Source: Ruegeria sp. A3M17 (GTDB lineage Bacteria > Pseudomonadota > Alphaproteobacteria > Rhodobacterales > Rhodobacteraceae). From it: 64,000 nucleotides of DNA. The translations under genes were made by a program, and so were the position numbers. Location: contig NZ_QOCF01000031.1 in assembly GCF_003318255.1 (NCBI RefSeq), forward strand, positions 1 to 64,000, in the 5' to 3' direction. Below, piece by piece: positions 27,136-37,228 of this stretch (positions are counted from its first letter, which is position 1; each line of letters begins with the position of its first letter). A model generated the notes under the pieces. That model searched no databases. It was not told the origin of the DNA and saw only the letters and a list, made by a program, of their open reading frames with translations.

Positions 27136-27813
27136 TTATTTCAACTGATCCAGCAGCGCTTTCGCGGCGGCTTGTTCTGCCTGACGTTTCGACCCCGCCG
27201 TCGCTTGAGCTTCGGCCCCGTCCTGCAATCGTGCGGCAATAGTAAAGACGGGGGCGTGGTCGGGACCGCTGCGTTTGACTTCGATGTAAGCGGGCGGTTT
27301 TTGCCCACGCGCCTGCGCCCATTCCTGAAGCGATGTTTTGGCGTCCCGCGCATCCGCTTCAACGTTGTGGACTCGATCCCCCCACAGTCGCAGGATGACG
27401 TCGCGCGCAGCCTCGAAACCGGCATCGCGATAGATTGCGGCGATCACAGCCTCCATCGCATCACCCAGCAGGGCCTGTTTGCGGCGCCCGCCTGACAGCA
27501 TCTCGGACCGGCCCAGTTTCAGAACCACGCCAAGATCGATTTGCCGGGCCACATCGGCGCAAGCCTCTTTGCGGACCAACGCGTTGAACCGAGGGGCCAA
27601 CTGCCCTTCGGATGCTTTTTTGTCGGCCTCCAGCAAGGCGGTGGCCATGACAAGACCCAGAACCCGATCGCCCAGAAACTCCAACCGCTGATTGTCGGGT
27701 CGTGTCGAGGACGAGACCGATCCATGGGTCAGTGCGCGCACCAGCAGTTCAGGGCTCGAGAATTCGTACCCCAGACGCTGCTGGAACGCCTTTATCTCGG
27801 TCGAAAGCTTCAA
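27136..27813 (-). CDS. rnc: Ribonuclease III
   Basis: RNase III cleaves double-stranded RNA in rRNA and mRNA processing. The 225-residue protein has the signature [15 protein letters not shown] with metal ligands Glu and Asp, the second acidic pair in [18 protein letters not shown], and a C-terminal double-stranded-RNA-binding domain ([20 protein letters not shown] to [15 protein letters not shown]). Its start overlaps lepB by four bases. era, its usual neighbour, is displaced by about 2.2 kb. Confidence 0.97.
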   Translation of the reverse strand: MKLSTEIKAFQQRLGYEFSSPELLVRALTHGSVSSSTRPDNQRLEFLGDRVLGLVMATALLEADKKASEGQLAPRFNALVRKEACADVARQIDLGVVLKLGRSEMLSGGRRKQALLGDAMEAVIAAIYRDAGFEAARDVILRLWGDRVHNVEADARDAKTSLQEWAQARGQKPPAYIEVKRSGPDHAPVFTIAARLQDGAEAQATAGSKRQAEQAAAKALLDQLK

Positions 27814-28649
27814 TTGACCGCCTTAAAGAAGCGGTCCCCGCGCCATGTCCAGAAGAACAGCATCGACCGGCCAGCGGAAGAAAACAGGATGCGATCAGCC
27901 CGCCCGATCAGGTCTTCGTAAGGCACATAGCCAACGCCACCTGCGGATTGCGGCACGCGGCTGTCGCTGGAGTTGTCTCGGTTGTCCCCCATGAAGAAGT
28001 AATGCCCATCAGGAACCGTGTAGATGCCGGTATTGTCGGCCGCCTGATTGCCGATGTTCAGCACTTCGTAGGACACACCGTTTGGCAATGTTTCGATCAT
28101 CCGCGATTTTTCGCAGACACCGCCAAAGCCGACAGGACCGTTTTCGCAGCGCGGGCGCAAACCTTGCGAGCCTTGGGGTTCGGCGACTTCGGTGAATACA
28201 CCATCAGGTTCTTGTTGCACCGGCGTACCGTTCAGAATGATCTGACCGTCCCGCACCTGAATGCGGTCCCCGGGCAGACCAATCAGACGTTTGATATAAT
28301 CACGACCGCTGACCGGGTGGCGGAAAACAATGACGTCACCGGGTTCGGGGTCACCACCCCAGATACGGGTATTTTCATCGCTCTGCATCCAGCCACAGAG
28401 ATCTTCGGCGTCAACATTCAGGCCGACGCTTGGGATGATCAGGCTGGGGCAGGACGCGTAGGAATAACCGTAAGACATTTTGTTGACGAACAGGAAATCC
28501 CCGATCAACAAGGTGGGCTTCATCGAGCCCGACGGAATCCAGAACGGCTGAAACAGGATCGTGCGGAAGACGCCCGCGATCAGCAGGGCATAGACGATGG
28601 TCTTGATCGTCTCCCACACGGCGTTACCTGTTTTGGCTTCCTCGGCCAT
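27810..28649 (-). CDS. lepB: Signal peptidase I
   Basis: LepB removes signal peptides from exported proteins at the periplasmic face of the inner membrane. The 279-residue protein has one N-terminal membrane helix (about residues 15-33), the catalytic Ser42 in PSGSMKPTL, and Lys120 in [14 protein letters not shown]. The [12 protein letters not shown] box lies near the C-terminus. Length and motif order are normal. It is in the acpS-lepB-rnc run on the minus strand and overlaps rnc by four bases. Confidence 0.97.
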   Translation of the reverse strand: MAEEAKTGNAVWETIKTIVYALLIAGVFRTILFQPFWIPSGSMKPTLLIGDFLFVNKMSYGYSYASCPSLIIPSVGLNVDAEDLCGWMQSDENTRIWGGDPEPGDVIVFRHPVSGRDYIKRLIGLPGDRIQVRDGQIILNGTPVQQEPDGVFTEVAEPQGSQGLRPRCENGPVGFGGVCEKSRMIETLPNGVSYEVLNIGNQAADNTGIYTVPDGHYFFMGDNRDNSSDSRVPQSAGGVGYVPYEDLIGRADRILFSSAGRSMLFFWTWRGDRFFKAVN

Positions 28650-28706
28650 ACTGCTCTCCGGTCGTTTATTCGTTGGGGTGCTACATGCGGGTCAGTTAAG
28701 GGCAAG

Positions 28707-29126
28707 TCAAGGCTGCGCGGGGCCATCGTGAAGCGGACGCGCCTCGATCACCACGAATGCCTGTGCCCAAGGTTGATCGTCGGTCAGGGTGACGTGGATG
28801 ATGGCCTCATACCCTTCGGGCGTCATCTCTTTCAGCCGATCTGCCGCCCACCCCGTGACATGCATCACAGGCTGACCGGTGCGCAGATTGGTTACCGACA
28901 TGTCCTTCCAGGCAATGCCCATGGCCAGACCGGTGCCCAGCGCCTTGGAGCACGCCTCTTTCGCGGCCCAGCGTTTGGCGTATGTTCCCGCAACATCAGC
29001 GCGACGTTCCGCTTTGCTTTGTTCGATTTCGGTGAAGACACGATTTCGGAACCGGTCGCCAAACCGGTCCAGCGTACCCTGGATACGGTCGATGTTTGCG
29101 AGATCTGTACCGATGCCGAGGATCAT
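28707..29126 (-). CDS. acpS: Holo-[acyl-carrier-protein] synthase
   Basis: AcpS transfers 4'-phosphopantetheine from CoA to acyl carrier protein. The 139-residue sequence starts [15 protein letters not shown], with the metal-binding Asp, and contains [15 protein letters not shown], the second conserved motif with Glu. The start is fixed by this motif and by a four-base overlap (ATGA) with the upstream membrane protein gene. lepB follows 57 bases downstream. Confidence 0.96.
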   Translation of the reverse strand: MILGIGTDLANIDRIQGTLDRFGDRFRNRVFTEIEQSKAERRADVAGTYAKRWAAKEACSKALGTGLAMGIAWKDMSVTNLRTGQPVMHVTGWAADRLKEMTPEGYEAIIHVTLTDDQPWAQAFVVIEARPLHDGPAQP

Positions 29127-29656
29127 GTGGCAGTACCTTTTGTTACGGGCTGTGCCTTGTGTGCCTGTCTGAGGCCAACGCCGAATGCAATACGGCACAC
29201 GAGCGACGCAGCAACGACAAAAGCAGCGGTCCAATAGTAATCCCAAAAGCTGAACCGCAAATCTAGGAAGGAAAGGTCTTCGAACGTAAAGAAGTTAATC
29301 AAGACAATGACCAAGTAGAGCATCCCCATTCCACTCACCGCCATCGCAACTGATCCAGACAACATGTTCGCATTGGATGGCACAGCGCAATTGCGATTGT
29401 AGTAGTACCCTTCCACAAGGGCGCCTGTGGCAAACACGACAAGGCATATGGCAATCAACATGGCAAAGAACTGATCCACAATGTATTGCCCCAGAAATAT
29501 CCCCGAGTTGAGGAACAAAAGCCGTGCTCCCAAGTAATTGTTGAATTCAAACTCCAACGACAAAGCCAGCCAGACCAGTTCGACCAAGGCTAAAACGTTC
29601 ACGGCAAGGTATGCCCCTGAAAACACCGCTAGGTATCTGAGAAGACTGAAGTTCAC
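29123..29656 (-). CDS. Hypothetical four-helix membrane protein
   Basis: The 177-residue protein has about four transmembrane helices and aromatic-rich loops ([35 protein letters not shown]). It is noticeably more AT-rich than its neighbours. Its stop codon overlaps the acpS start by four bases, so despite its odd composition it is translationally coupled to acpS. pdxJ often lies close to acpS in alphaproteobacteria; here this gene and a LysE-type exporter come between. No family is recognised. Confidence 0.65.
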   Translation of the reverse strand: MNFSLLRYLAVFSGAYLAVNVLALVELVWLALSLEFEFNNYLGARLLFLNSGIFLGQYIVDQFFAMLIAICLVVFATGALVEGYYYNRNCAVPSNANMLSGSVAMAVSGMGMLYLVIVLINFFTFEDLSFLDLRFSFWDYYWTAAFVVAASLVCRIAFGVGLRQAHKAQPVTKGTAT

Positions 29657-29669
29657 TCCCTTGAACCCA

Positions 29670-30293
29670 TCACGCTAGTCGTACTGTCAAAATCTTGTAA
29701 CTCGCTACCCCAAAGAACCCGGCAAAGGCGAAGTCGAACCAGCGACGGGCGCGGCTGTAGACGCGCACCATACGCTCGGAAGAGAAGAGGAAGGCGTAGC
29801 CAATGAAGACCAACAACGATCCTGCGTAAAGCATGGCGAAATAGCTCATCAACATCGACAGGCTGGCATCATTCGGGGCGACGATGGCATAGATCGACCC
29901 CCAACTCAGGATCGCCTTGGGGTTGGTCAGGTGAATGGCCGCGCCCTTGGCAAAGATTGTGCGAAAAGAGCCGGTGACAGGGTTGCCTATAGCAACCTCA
30001 TCAGATGTCATCGCCCGACGCAGAGCCTTGATCGCCAGCCAGGCCAGATAGGCCACCCCTACATAGCGGATGACCTCGAATACCCAAACATTGGCCAGCA
30101 TGATTGCTGATAGGCCCAGCGCAGCGGCGATGCCCCAAGCGGCAGAACCAGCGCAAATGCCCAAGGCAAACACCAGGCCAGCGCGGCGACCTTCATTCAT
30201 TGCGGTTCCGGCGATCCCCATTGTTGCAGGCCCCGGAGAACCGCCAGCCATCAGCCAGGCAAACCAGATGGCAACAAAACCGGGCGTGATCAT
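29670..30293 (-). CDS. LysE/RhtB family amino-acid exporter
   Basis: The 207-residue inner-membrane protein has about six helices and the LysE-family start [44 protein letters not shown], with the conserved SPGP motif. [18 protein letters not shown] segment is also typical. These carriers export amino acids or their analogues. It overlaps the end of pdxJ by four bases, so it is coupled to that gene; the substrate cannot be read from sequence. Confidence 0.88.
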   Translation of the reverse strand: MITPGFVAIWFAWLMAGGSPGPATMGIAGTAMNEGRRAGLVFALGICAGSAAWGIAAALGLSAIMLANVWVFEVIRYVGVAYLAWLAIKALRRAMTSDEVAIGNPVTGSFRTIFAKGAAIHLTNPKAILSWGSIYAIVAPNDASLSMLMSYFAMLYAGSLLVFIGYAFLFSSERMVRVYSRARRWFDFAFAGFFGVASYKILTVRLA

Positions 30294-31036
30294 CCGCGCG
30301 CCTCATCCATTAGACGCCGCATCTCGGCCATGGCAGGCGTGAGGCCGCGAAAAATGGCCTCACCAATAAGGAAGTGGCCGATATTCAGCTCGCGCACTTC
30401 TGGGAACGCCGCGATCGGTTGTACGGTATCATAGGTCAGGCCGTGACCCGCGTGGACCTCAAGGCCCAGTGAATGCGCAAAAGCGGACATTTCGCGCAGG
30501 GCTTCCAACTCACTGTTGGCTTTGTCGTCGTGGCCTTCGGCCATGGCATCGCAATATGCACCGGTGTGCAGCTCGATCACTTCGGCGCCGATACGATGCG
30601 CCGCCTCGATCTGGCGCCGATCAGCAGCGATAAAGATCGACACACGACACCCGGCATCGCGCAGCGGAGCGATAAAATGAGCCAGCTTGTTTTCCTCGCG
30701 CGCGACCTCCAGCCCGCCTTCGGTGGTGCGTTCTTCGCGCTTTTCCGGGACGATGCAAACGGCATGCGGCTTATGGCGCAAGGCAATTTTCTGCATCTCG
30801 GGCGTCGCGGCCATCTCAAAGTTCAGAGGCACCGACAGGACCTCCATCAGGCCGTCGATATCAGCGTCCGAGATATGGCGGCGGTCTTCGCGCAGATGCG
30901 CGGTAATCCCGTCAGCCCCAGCCTCTTCTGCCAGCTTGGCGGCACGCAGCGGATCAGGATAGGCCCCGCCCCGCGCGTTGCGAACTGTGGCCACGTGGTC
31001 GATATTTACCCCAAGACGCAGGTGGTTTTCAGACAT
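30290..31036 (-). CDS. pdxJ: Pyridoxine 5'-phosphate synthase
   Basis: PdxJ condenses 1-deoxyxylulose 5-phosphate with 3-amino-2-oxopropyl phosphate, the last step of de novo pyridoxine phosphate synthesis. The 248-residue TIM-barrel protein starts [19 protein letters not shown] and shows [32 protein letters not shown] and [12 protein letters not shown] in order. It overlaps the DUF2062 gene by eight bases and the LysE gene by four, so all three are in one transcript. Confidence 0.97.
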   Translation of the reverse strand: MSENHLRLGVNIDHVATVRNARGGAYPDPLRAAKLAEEAGADGITAHLREDRRHISDADIDGLMEVLSVPLNFEMAATPEMQKIALRHKPHAVCIVPEKREERTTEGGLEVAREENKLAHFIAPLRDAGCRVSIFIAADRRQIEAAHRIGAEVIELHTGAYCDAMAEGHDDKANSELEALREMSAFAHSLGLEVHAGHGLTYDTVQPIAAFPEVRELNIGHFLIGEAIFRGLTPAMAEMRRLMDEARG

Positions 31037-31727
31037 CGCTCGAATCCTTCTTAAGCCCCTGGTCTGAACCTAGGGCATTCATCAATGGAACGGCAGACTT
31101 TGTTTCGGCCAAGCGTTTGATTTCGTCAAACTTTGCCTTGATCTTGTCGCGACGGCGCTGCTGATAGGTGCGGATCAGCGGCAAGCTGAGATAAGAGCAG
31201 ATTACACCCGCCAGAATGCCCGGAAGAACACCGCCAATCATGTAGGGAAAGAACACCTCGTTATAGAAGATGCTGAGCCCATGCCAGTCCGCGACACGGT
31301 CGGTGAACATGGCAATAAAGTTGTTCTTCAGATCACCCATTGCATCTGTGAACTTGCCCATCAGCCCATGTGTATCACCCTTGTGGAATTTGGTTCCCAG
31401 CAGGAAATGCCCGGTCTGCAGGCAAACCACGCCGATTGGCACATAGGTGAGTGGGTTGCCAAAGAATGTTCCACTCAGAGCGGCCAGAATATTGCCATTC
31501 AGCAGGCGCGCCACCACTGCAGCTACCAAAAAATGCAATCCGTAGAACGGAGTGAATGAGGCGAAGACGCCTGCACCGATGCCACGCGCAATGCGCTCGG
31601 GCGAGTCCGGCAGCCTACGGACACGATGCTTCACGTAGTGAAAGGCCCGCGTCCATCCACCACGGGGATAGACGAATTCAGACGCGATCTGGACAGGCGA
31701 GCGTCGGTCTCGGCGCTTAAATACCAC
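31029..31727 (-). CDS. DUF2062 domain membrane protein
   Basis: The 232-residue protein has the DUF2062 core: [38 protein letters not shown] followed by [12 protein letters not shown], then two to three membrane helices and a long charged C-terminal tail. Proteins of this family are small inner-membrane proteins of unknown function, often near pdxJ or rel in alphaproteobacteria. It starts 16 bases after the rel stop codon and overlaps pdxJ. Confidence 0.87.
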   Translation of the reverse strand: MVFKRRDRRSPVQIASEFVYPRGGWTRAFHYVKHRVRRLPDSPERIARGIGAGVFASFTPFYGLHFLVAAVVARLLNGNILAALSGTFFGNPLTYVPIGVVCLQTGHFLLGTKFHKGDTHGLMGKFTDAMGDLKNNFIAMFTDRVADWHGLSIFYNEVFFPYMIGGVLPGILAGVICSYLSLPLIRTYQQRRRDKIKAKFDEIKRLAETKSAVPLMNALGSDQGLKKDSSDV

Positions 31728-31743
31728 TCCTGATCACCCCTTC

Positions 31744-33876
31744 TCAGCCAGCCGCTACGGCGGTTTTGGTCCTGTCACGATAGCGCTCGACCGCGGCAAC
31801 ATCGCTTTCGGCCTCAAGCATCAGCATCAGCGAATGCAACTGCTCCAGGTCACGCAATTCGACACTGACCAGAAGGCGGTAAAAATCGGGTTTGCGGTCG
31901 ACGAATTCCAAGTTCGAAATATTGGCCTTTTTCTCGCCTATCAACGTACAAATGCGGCCCAGCACCCCGGCATCATTGCCAATCGTGACGTCCAGTGTTG
32001 CACCATGAACGGCCGGGTGCGTGCCAGAATGCCAGTGCAGATCAACCCAGCGATCTGGTTCGCTTTCGAACTCGGACAGGCGGTCGCAATCGATAGCATG
32101 CACCACAACACCCTTGCCGCGATAGGTGATGCCTACGATGCGTTCACCCGGTAAGGGCTGACAACAGGGCGCGCGGTCAAATTTCTGACCGGGTTCAAGG
32201 CCGATCACCGCACGGCGAGGGGAAATGGCGTCCCCTTCATCCTGTGTCAGTTCAGGGTAAACGGCGCTGACCACATCATGCGCCGTTAGCTCTGCGCTGC
32301 CGAGACGCGCCAGCAATTCGTGACGATCCTTCAGGCGCAGGTGTTTCGCCGCAGTATCAAGCGTCTTGTCAGTGGCCTTCCGGCCGACATGTTCGAAACC
32401 GGAACGTGCAAGCTCCTTACCCAGTTTGATAAACCGCTCGCGGTCGACCTCGCGCAGGGCGCGCCGGATCGCGGTGCGGGCCTTGCCGGTCACTGCAATC
32501 TCAAGCCACGTAACCTGAGGCGTCTGGCCGTCAGCCGTGATCACATCCACCGACTGACCGTTCTTGATCCGCGTCCACAATGGCACGCGGATGCCGTCCA
32601 CCTTGGCGCCAACACAGGCATGGCCAATACGGGTATGGATCGCATAGGCGAAATCAATCGGCGTTGCCCCGCGCGGCAACTTCACAACGTCCCCCTTGGG
32701 CGTGAAGCAAAACACCTGGTCCGAGTACATTTCCAGCTTGACCGCTTCGAGGAAATCTTCGTGATCTTCCTCACTGTCGAACTGTTCAGTCAGGTTCGCA
32801 ATCCACTTGGCCGGATCAACGGCAAAAGGGTTTTCCGAGCGGACACCGTCGCGGTACGACCAATGCGCCGCAACGCCGGTTTCTGCCACATCATGCATCT
32901 GACGGGTGCGGATCTGAACCTCGACCCGTTTCCCGTCGCGGCCGGAAACTGTTGTGTGGATCGAGCGATAGCCGTTTGATTTCGGCTGGCTGATATAATC
33001 CTTGAACCGACCCGGCACTGCGCGCCAACGTTGGTGAATGGCACCCAGCGTACGATAACAATCTTCCTCGGACCGGGTGATGATGCGAAAGCCGTAGATG
33101 TCGGACAGGCGCGAAAAGCCCTGATCCTTTTCCTGCATCTTACGCCAGATCGAATAAGGCTTTTTGGCGCGACCAAACACTTCGGCTTCGATGCCCGCCT
33201 TTTCCAGCTCGTGCCGCATGTCGCCGGTGATCCGATGAATCACGTCGCCGGTTTCACGTTGCAAGGTGATAAAGCGGCGAATGATCGACTGGCGACCTTC
33301 GGAATTCAGAACCCGGAAAGCAAGATCCTCAAGCTCTTCGCGCATCCACTGCATACCCATGCGACCTGCGAGCGGCGCATAAATATCCATCGTCTCGCGT
33401 GCCTTCTGCACCTGCTTTTCCGGGCGCATTGCCTTGATGGTGCGCATGTTGTGCAAACGGTCGGCCAGCTTGACCAGAATGACCCGCAGGTCCTTGGACA
33501 TCGCCATGAACAGCTTGCGGAAATTCTCGGCCTGTTTGGTTTCGCGGCTGGACAGTTGCAGGTTGGTCAGCTTAGTGACGCCATCGACCAGCTTGGCAAC
33601 CTCTTCCCCGAACAGTTCGGACACTTTGCCATAATTGGCCTTGGTGTCTTCGATCGTGTCATGCAGCAACGCCGTAATGATCGTCGCATCATCCAGACGC
33701 TGTTCGGTCAGGATGGCGGCAACGGCAACGGGATGCGTGAAATAGGGTTCGCCTGAATGGCGGAACTGACCGTCATGCATCTGCTTTCCGAACTCATATG
33801 CTCGGGCGATGCGGTCAGCATTAGTCTTGGGGTTGTAGTTGCGGACCAGCGCAATCAGGTCGTCTGCAGAAATCAT
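31744..33876 (-). CDS. rel: Bifunctional (p)ppGpp synthetase/hydrolase
   Basis: This 710-residue RSH protein makes and degrades the stringent-response alarmone. The HD hydrolase domain keeps the active motif LLHDTIEDT and FTHPVAVAAIL (residues about 45-75). The synthetase domain with YRSIHTTV follows, then a TGS domain (VFCFTPKGDVVKLPRGATPIDFAYAIH) and a C-terminal ACT domain. It is the single long RSH of this chromosome region. It is downstream of rpoZ, as is usual in proteobacteria; omega and ppGpp act on the same RNA polymerase. Confidence 0.96.
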   Translation of the reverse strand: MISADDLIALVRNYNPKTNADRIARAYEFGKQMHDGQFRHSGEPYFTHPVAVAAILTEQRLDDATIITALLHDTIEDTKANYGKVSELFGEEVAKLVDGVTKLTNLQLSSRETKQAENFRKLFMAMSKDLRVILVKLADRLHNMRTIKAMRPEKQVQKARETMDIYAPLAGRMGMQWMREELEDLAFRVLNSEGRQSIIRRFITLQRETGDVIHRITGDMRHELEKAGIEAEVFGRAKKPYSIWRKMQEKDQGFSRLSDIYGFRIITRSEEDCYRTLGAIHQRWRAVPGRFKDYISQPKSNGYRSIHTTVSGRDGKRVEVQIRTRQMHDVAETGVAAHWSYRDGVRSENPFAVDPAKWIANLTEQFDSEEDHEDFLEAVKLEMYSDQVFCFTPKGDVVKLPRGATPIDFAYAIHTRIGHACVGAKVDGIRVPLWTRIKNGQSVDVITADGQTPQVTWLEIAVTGKARTAIRRALREVDRERFIKLGKELARSGFEHVGRKATDKTLDTAAKHLRLKDRHELLARLGSAELTAHDVVSAVYPELTQDEGDAISPRRAVIGLEPGQKFDRAPCCQPLPGERIVGITYRGKGVVVHAIDCDRLSEFESEPDRWVDLHWHSGTHPAVHGATLDVTIGNDAGVLGRICTLIGEKKANISNLEFVDRKPDFYRLLVSVELRDLEQLHSLMLMLEAESDVAAVERYRDRTKTAVAAG

Positions 33877-33902
33877 CCGGTCCGCACCTTTATCTTTGGG
33901 GA

Positions 33903-34256
33903 TTACCCCTGGCCTTGAGCCTCCATCAGAGCGCGCAGCAGCTTCTCTTCCGACATATCGTCATCGGCAGGTTTGTCCGATTCCGCACCCATCAACAGAG
34001 CCATCTGATCTTCTTCCGGCTCGTCGACCTCAATCTGGGTCTGGTTAGCCTCGATCAGGCGCTCGCGCAGATCATCTGCGCTTTGGGTTTCGTCTGCAAT
34101 CTCGCGCAGCGACACGACGGGATTCTTGTCATTGTCACGGTCGACGGTGATCGGGCCGCCGGCAGAAATCTCGCGCGCACGATGGGCGGCAAGCACCACC
34201 AGTTCAAACCGGTTAGGAACCTTGTCTACGCAATCTTCAACCGTCACGCGGGCCAT
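33903..34256 (-). CDS. rpoZ: RNA polymerase omega subunit
   Basis: Omega helps assemble RNA polymerase and forms part of a ppGpp site. The 117-residue protein begins [35 protein letters not shown], the standard omega signature. It has a long acidic tail, common in alphaproteobacteria. A promoter with TTGTCA (34320-34325) and TAGATA (34297-34302), 17 bases apart, is visible upstream. rel follows 26 bases downstream. Confidence 0.96.
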   Translation of the reverse strand: MARVTVEDCVDKVPNRFELVVLAAHRAREISAGGPITVDRDNDKNPVVSLREIADETQSADDLRERLIEANQTQIEVDEPEEDQMALLMGAESDKPADDDMSEEKLLRALMEAQGQG

Positions 34257-34296
34257 GGGGCGCTCTCCGTTACTGAATCCATGTCAGGAAGAGGTT

Positions 34297-34325
34297 TATC
34301 TAAGGGCGAATCTCTGCCTTGACAA
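34297..34325 (-). promoter_or_regulatory. Promoter of rpoZ (inferred)
   Basis: On the minus strand TTGTCA and TAGATA are 17 bases apart, about 40 bases before the rpoZ start codon. Both are close to sigma-70 consensus. Confidence 0.55.
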
Positions 34326-34350
34326 GCAAGAAATGCTGCAAATGCACCGT

Positions 34351-34908
34351 TCACACAGCCGTGACCTCTGCAATATCCGCCGCAGGCAGGTCTGCCAGCA
34401 TTTCGGTTACCGTCCGGCCCAGCACAGGATGGCGCCAATCCGGGGCGACGTCCGCCATCGGAACAAGTACAAAAGCACGATCCTGCAGGCGCGGATGTGG
34501 GATAATCAGCCGGTCCGGCGCCTTTTGCGTCTGTTCCTGTGCTGGCAGGGTCAGCCAGCTATCATATTCGGTGCGATCCGGCAGAACCAGATCATCATAG
34601 CACACCAGATCCAGATCCAGCGTTCGCATACCCCATCGCTGCACCCTTTCGCGGCCAAAATGATGCTCAATCTGGTGAAGCAGGTGCAACAAATCGGCCG
34701 GTGTCCTGTCCGTTTCGATCAAAGCAGCCGCGTTGACGTAGTCCGGCCCGGCACCGGCCGGGAAGCACGGGGTCTCAAAAAAACGGCTAACGGCACGAAT
34801 CACCACTCCTTGACGCAAGATCGCGTCAAGTGCGCTTTGAAGTGTCACCTTGGGGCCAATACCTCTCAATTTGAGATTTGCGCCCAGCGCGATAACCGCT
34901 TTTGACAT
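34351..34908 (-). CDS. folK: 6-Hydroxymethyl-7,8-dihydropterin pyrophosphokinase
   Basis: FolK transfers pyrophosphate from ATP to 6-hydroxymethyl-dihydropterin in folate synthesis. The 185-residue protein has ALGANL near its start, FETPCFPAGAGPDYVNAAALI, the signature RWGMRTLDLDLVCYDDLV with metal-binding Asp residues, and LIIPHPRLQDRAFVLVP. The start MSKAVIALGAN is chosen to match the family N-terminus. It reads in the same direction as rpoZ. Confidence 0.95.
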   Translation of the reverse strand: MSKAVIALGANLKLRGIGPKVTLQSALDAILRQGVVIRAVSRFFETPCFPAGAGPDYVNAAALIETDRTPADLLHLLHQIEHHFGRERVQRWGMRTLDLDLVCYDDLVLPDRTEYDSWLTLPAQEQTQKAPDRLIIPHPRLQDRAFVLVPMADVAPDWRHPVLGRTVTEMLADLPAADIAEVTAV

Positions 34909-35062
34909 AGATTTGTACGTTCCATTCACTATATTCGGCGAATTGCATGCTTGCGATACGACCGAAATGGCCTAATTATAGAAGATCAGCGCGCCGCCTA
35001 TTTTTCAAATACCCACTCACGTAACACCACGGCGCTCTGTATTGTACCGGAAGGACCTATTT

Positions 35063-35635
35063 ATGTTCTATAAAGACGAACGGCTAGCGCTGTTCATCGA
35101 CGGCTCGAATCTTTATGCGGCCGCAAAAGCACTGGGGTTTGACATCGACTACAAATTGCTGCGCCAGGAGTTTATGCGCCGCGGCAAGATGCTTCGGGCT
35201 TTTTACTATACGGCGCTATTGGAAAACGACGAGTATTCCCCGATCCGCCCCTTGGTTGACTGGCTGCATTACAACGGCTTCACCATGGTGACAAAACCGG
35301 CGAAGGAATACACCGACAGCATGGGGCGTCGGAAAGTCAAAGGTAACATGGACATCGAACTGACAGTCGACGCCATGGAACTGGCACCGCGTGTCGATCA
35401 TATTGTGCTGTTTTCGGGCGATGGGGATTTCCGCCCGCTGATTGCCAGCCTGCAGCGTCAGGGCGTGCGCGTTTCGGTGGTTTCGACCATCCGCAGCCAG
35501 CCGCCGATGATCTCGGACGAGTTGCGCCGCCAGGCTGACAACTTCATCGAGCTTGAGGACCTGCGCGACGTGATCGGGCGGCCCCCACGCGAAATGCCCA
35601 TGGAGCCACGCAGCGTTGCTGCGGGTGGACAGTAA
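35063..35635 (+). CDS. NYN-domain (LabA-like) putative RNase
   Basis: The 191-residue protein carries a PIN-like NYN nuclease domain. The acidic active-site residues lie in LFIDGSNLYAA (residues 10-20), in the central GNMDIELTVDAM, and in LFSGDGDFRPL. This is the LabA/NicB-type pattern of predicted metal-dependent RNases. The start at MFYKDERLALF follows a GGAAGGA site. It is divergent from folK, and a terminator follows, so it is a single-gene unit. Its RNA target is unknown. Confidence 0.88.
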   Translation: MFYKDERLALFIDGSNLYAAAKALGFDIDYKLLRQEFMRRGKMLRAFYYTALLENDEYSPIRPLVDWLHYNGFTMVTKPAKEYTDSMGRRKVKGNMDIELTVDAMELAPRVDHIVLFSGDGDFRPLIASLQRQGVRVSVVSTIRSQPPMISDELRRQADNFIELEDLRDVIGRPPREMPMEPRSVAAGGQ

Positions 35636-35670
35636 AACCGGGCCACTCACCAAACCCGAGGGAAGAAATT

Positions 35671-35709
35671 AGCGCGGTCAGGCTGTACCAACCTGGCCGC
35701 GCTTCTTTT
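35671..35709 (+). terminator. Terminator after the NYN RNase gene
   Basis: AGCGCGGTCAGG (35671-35682) pairs with CCTGGCCGCGCT (35692-35703) with one G-T wobble, followed by TCTTTTA. This is a strong 12-bp stem about 35 bases after the stop codon. Confidence 0.9.
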
Positions 35710-35716
35710 ACTAAAA

Positions 35717-35752
35717 GCAGGTACTGAAACACCTGCTGTTTAGCGGTGTTTC
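35717..35752 (+). promoter_or_regulatory. Overlapping alternative hairpins upstream of ispH
   Basis: GCAGGT (35717-35722) can pair with ACCTGC (35731-35736), while GAAACACC (35726-35733) can pair with GGTGTTTC (35745-35752). The two stems share the ACC segment and cannot form together, so this looks like a switch-type arrangement if transcribed. A simple overlap of weak repeats is also possible. Confidence 0.4.
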
Positions 35753-35828
35753 ATGTCAGATCAATGACAATGTCCTGTCTGGACCATAGCCGGGAAAAGA
35801 CTTACCTGTGGCCTATGGAGACCAAGAC

Positions 35829-36779
35829 ATGACCAAGCCGCCCCTTACCCTTTACCTTGCCGCGCCGCGCGGGTTCTGCGCCGGTGTCGACCGGGCGATC
35901 AAGATCGTTGAAATGGCGCTGCAGAAATGGGGTGCCCCGGTCTATGTGCGGCATGAAATCGTGCACAACAAATTCGTCGTCGATGGTCTGCGCGCCAAGG
36001 GGGCCGTTTTTGTCGAAGAGTTGGACGAGTGTCCTAACGACCGACCCGTTATTTTTTCAGCGCATGGCGTACCGAAATCCGTTCCCGCGTCGGCGGCCCA
36101 GCGCGAGATGATCTATGTCGATGCCACCTGCCCGCTGGTCTCCAAGGTCCATGTCGAGGCACAGCGCCATGCAGAAGCCGGATTGCAGATGATCATGATC
36201 GGGCACAAGGGCCATCCAGAAACCATCGGCACCATGGGTCAGTTGCCTGATGGCGAAGTGCTGCTGGTCGAAACCGTTGATGACGTGGCCTCGGTTCAGG
36301 TGCGCAATCCGGAAAAGCTGGCATTTGTCACCCAAACGACGCTTTCGGTGGATGACACCAAGGATATTATCGCGGCCCTCGAAGCCCGGTTCCCGGCCAT
36401 CGTTGGCCCGCATAAGGAAGACATCTGCTACGCCACCACCAACCGGCAAGAGGCCGTCAAAGCCGTGGCTCCGAAGTCGGATGCTTTGCTTGTTGTTGGC
36501 GCACCGAACTCTTCAAACTCACGCCGACTGGTCGAAGTCGCTGCGCGCGCCGGGTGCAACTATGCGCAATTGGTGCAGCGCGCCCACGATATCGACTGGC
36601 GGGCGCTGGAAGGCATCTCAACCATCGCCATTACCGCAGGCGCTTCAGCACCCGAAGTGCTGGTGAATGAGGTGATTGACTCTTTTAACACCCACTATGA
36701 CGTGACGGTTGAACTGGTCGAAACCGCCGTCGAAAATGTCGAATTCAAAGTACCCCGCGTCCTGAGGCAAACCGCATGA
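35829..36779 (+). CDS. ispH: 4-Hydroxy-3-methylbut-2-enyl diphosphate reductase
   Basis: IspH makes IPP and DMAPP in the last step of the MEP isoprenoid pathway, using a [4Fe-4S] cluster. The 316-residue protein has the three cluster-region Cys residues in [11 protein letters not shown] (Cys17), [10 protein letters not shown] and ICYATTNRQ, and the catalytic [10 protein letters not shown] motif. The start at ATG 35829 follows a GGAG; a GTG seven codons earlier is possible. The gene overlaps the downstream DUF3429 gene by four bases, starting a five-gene plus-strand run. Confidence 0.96.
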   Translation: MTKPPLTLYLAAPRGFCAGVDRAIKIVEMALQKWGAPVYVRHEIVHNKFVVDGLRAKGAVFVEELDECPNDRPVIFSAHGVPKSVPASAAQREMIYVDATCPLVSKVHVEAQRHAEAGLQMIMIGHKGHPETIGTMGQLPDGEVLLVETVDDVASVQVRNPEKLAFVTQTTLSVDDTKDIIAALEARFPAIVGPHKEDICYATTNRQEAVKAVAPKSDALLVVGAPNSSNSRRLVEVAARAGCNYAQLVQRAHDIDWRALEGISTIAITAGASAPEVLVNEVIDSFNTHYDVTVELVETAVENVEFKVPRVLRQTA

Positions 36780-37228
36780 GAGGCGTCCCCAGGGCGCCGT
36801 TGGTTATTGCGCTGGCGGGGTTGATCCCGTTCATTTGGGGCGCGCTGACCTCCTTGAACGGCGATTTGCAGGATTGGGGCAGGCAAGAGCTTGGGGCGCG
36901 GTTCGTCGGGCCGTACGTTCAACTGTTCTACGGCTCGGTGATCCTCAGCTTTATGTCCGGTGTTCTGTGGGGGTTCGCCACCAAGACCTCGGGCAGTAAG
37001 GCAGCGACATGCTATATGCTGTCAGTCCTCCCGGCGCTTTGGGCGTTTTTCATGACCGGCGGTGGACCTGTCGAGGCAGGCATCAACCTGATGTACGGCT
37101 TCGCCGGTTTGCTGATGCTGGACGCGATATTTGCATATTGGCGACTGACCCCGACATGGTGGCTGAGGCTGCGCGTTCTGCTGACAGCCATCGTCCTGAT
37201 ATGCCTTGCCGTAGGAGTGTACCTGTGA
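36776..37228 (+). CDS. DUF3429 family membrane protein
   Basis: The 150-residue protein has about four transmembrane helices. It includes FIWGALTSL near the N-terminus, [18 protein letters not shown] in the second helix, and [16 protein letters not shown] toward the C-terminus, the pattern of the DUF3429 family. Function is unknown. Start and stop codons overlap those of ispH and the methyltransferase gene (ATGA and GTGA), so it is translationally coupled on both sides. Confidence 0.82.
   Translation: MRGVPRAPLVIALAGLIPFIWGALTSLNGDLQDWGRQELGARFVGPYVQLFYGSVILSFMSGVLWGFATKTSGSKAATCYMLSVLPALWAFFMTGGGPVEAGINLMYGFAGLLMLDAIFAYWRLTPTWWLRLRVLLTAIVLICLAVGVYL

Noticed and set aside
27702..29237. 511-codon open frame on the plus strand
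   Set aside because: It lies antisense to rnc, lepB and acpS, which have clear catalytic motifs. No ribosome site or domain supports it.
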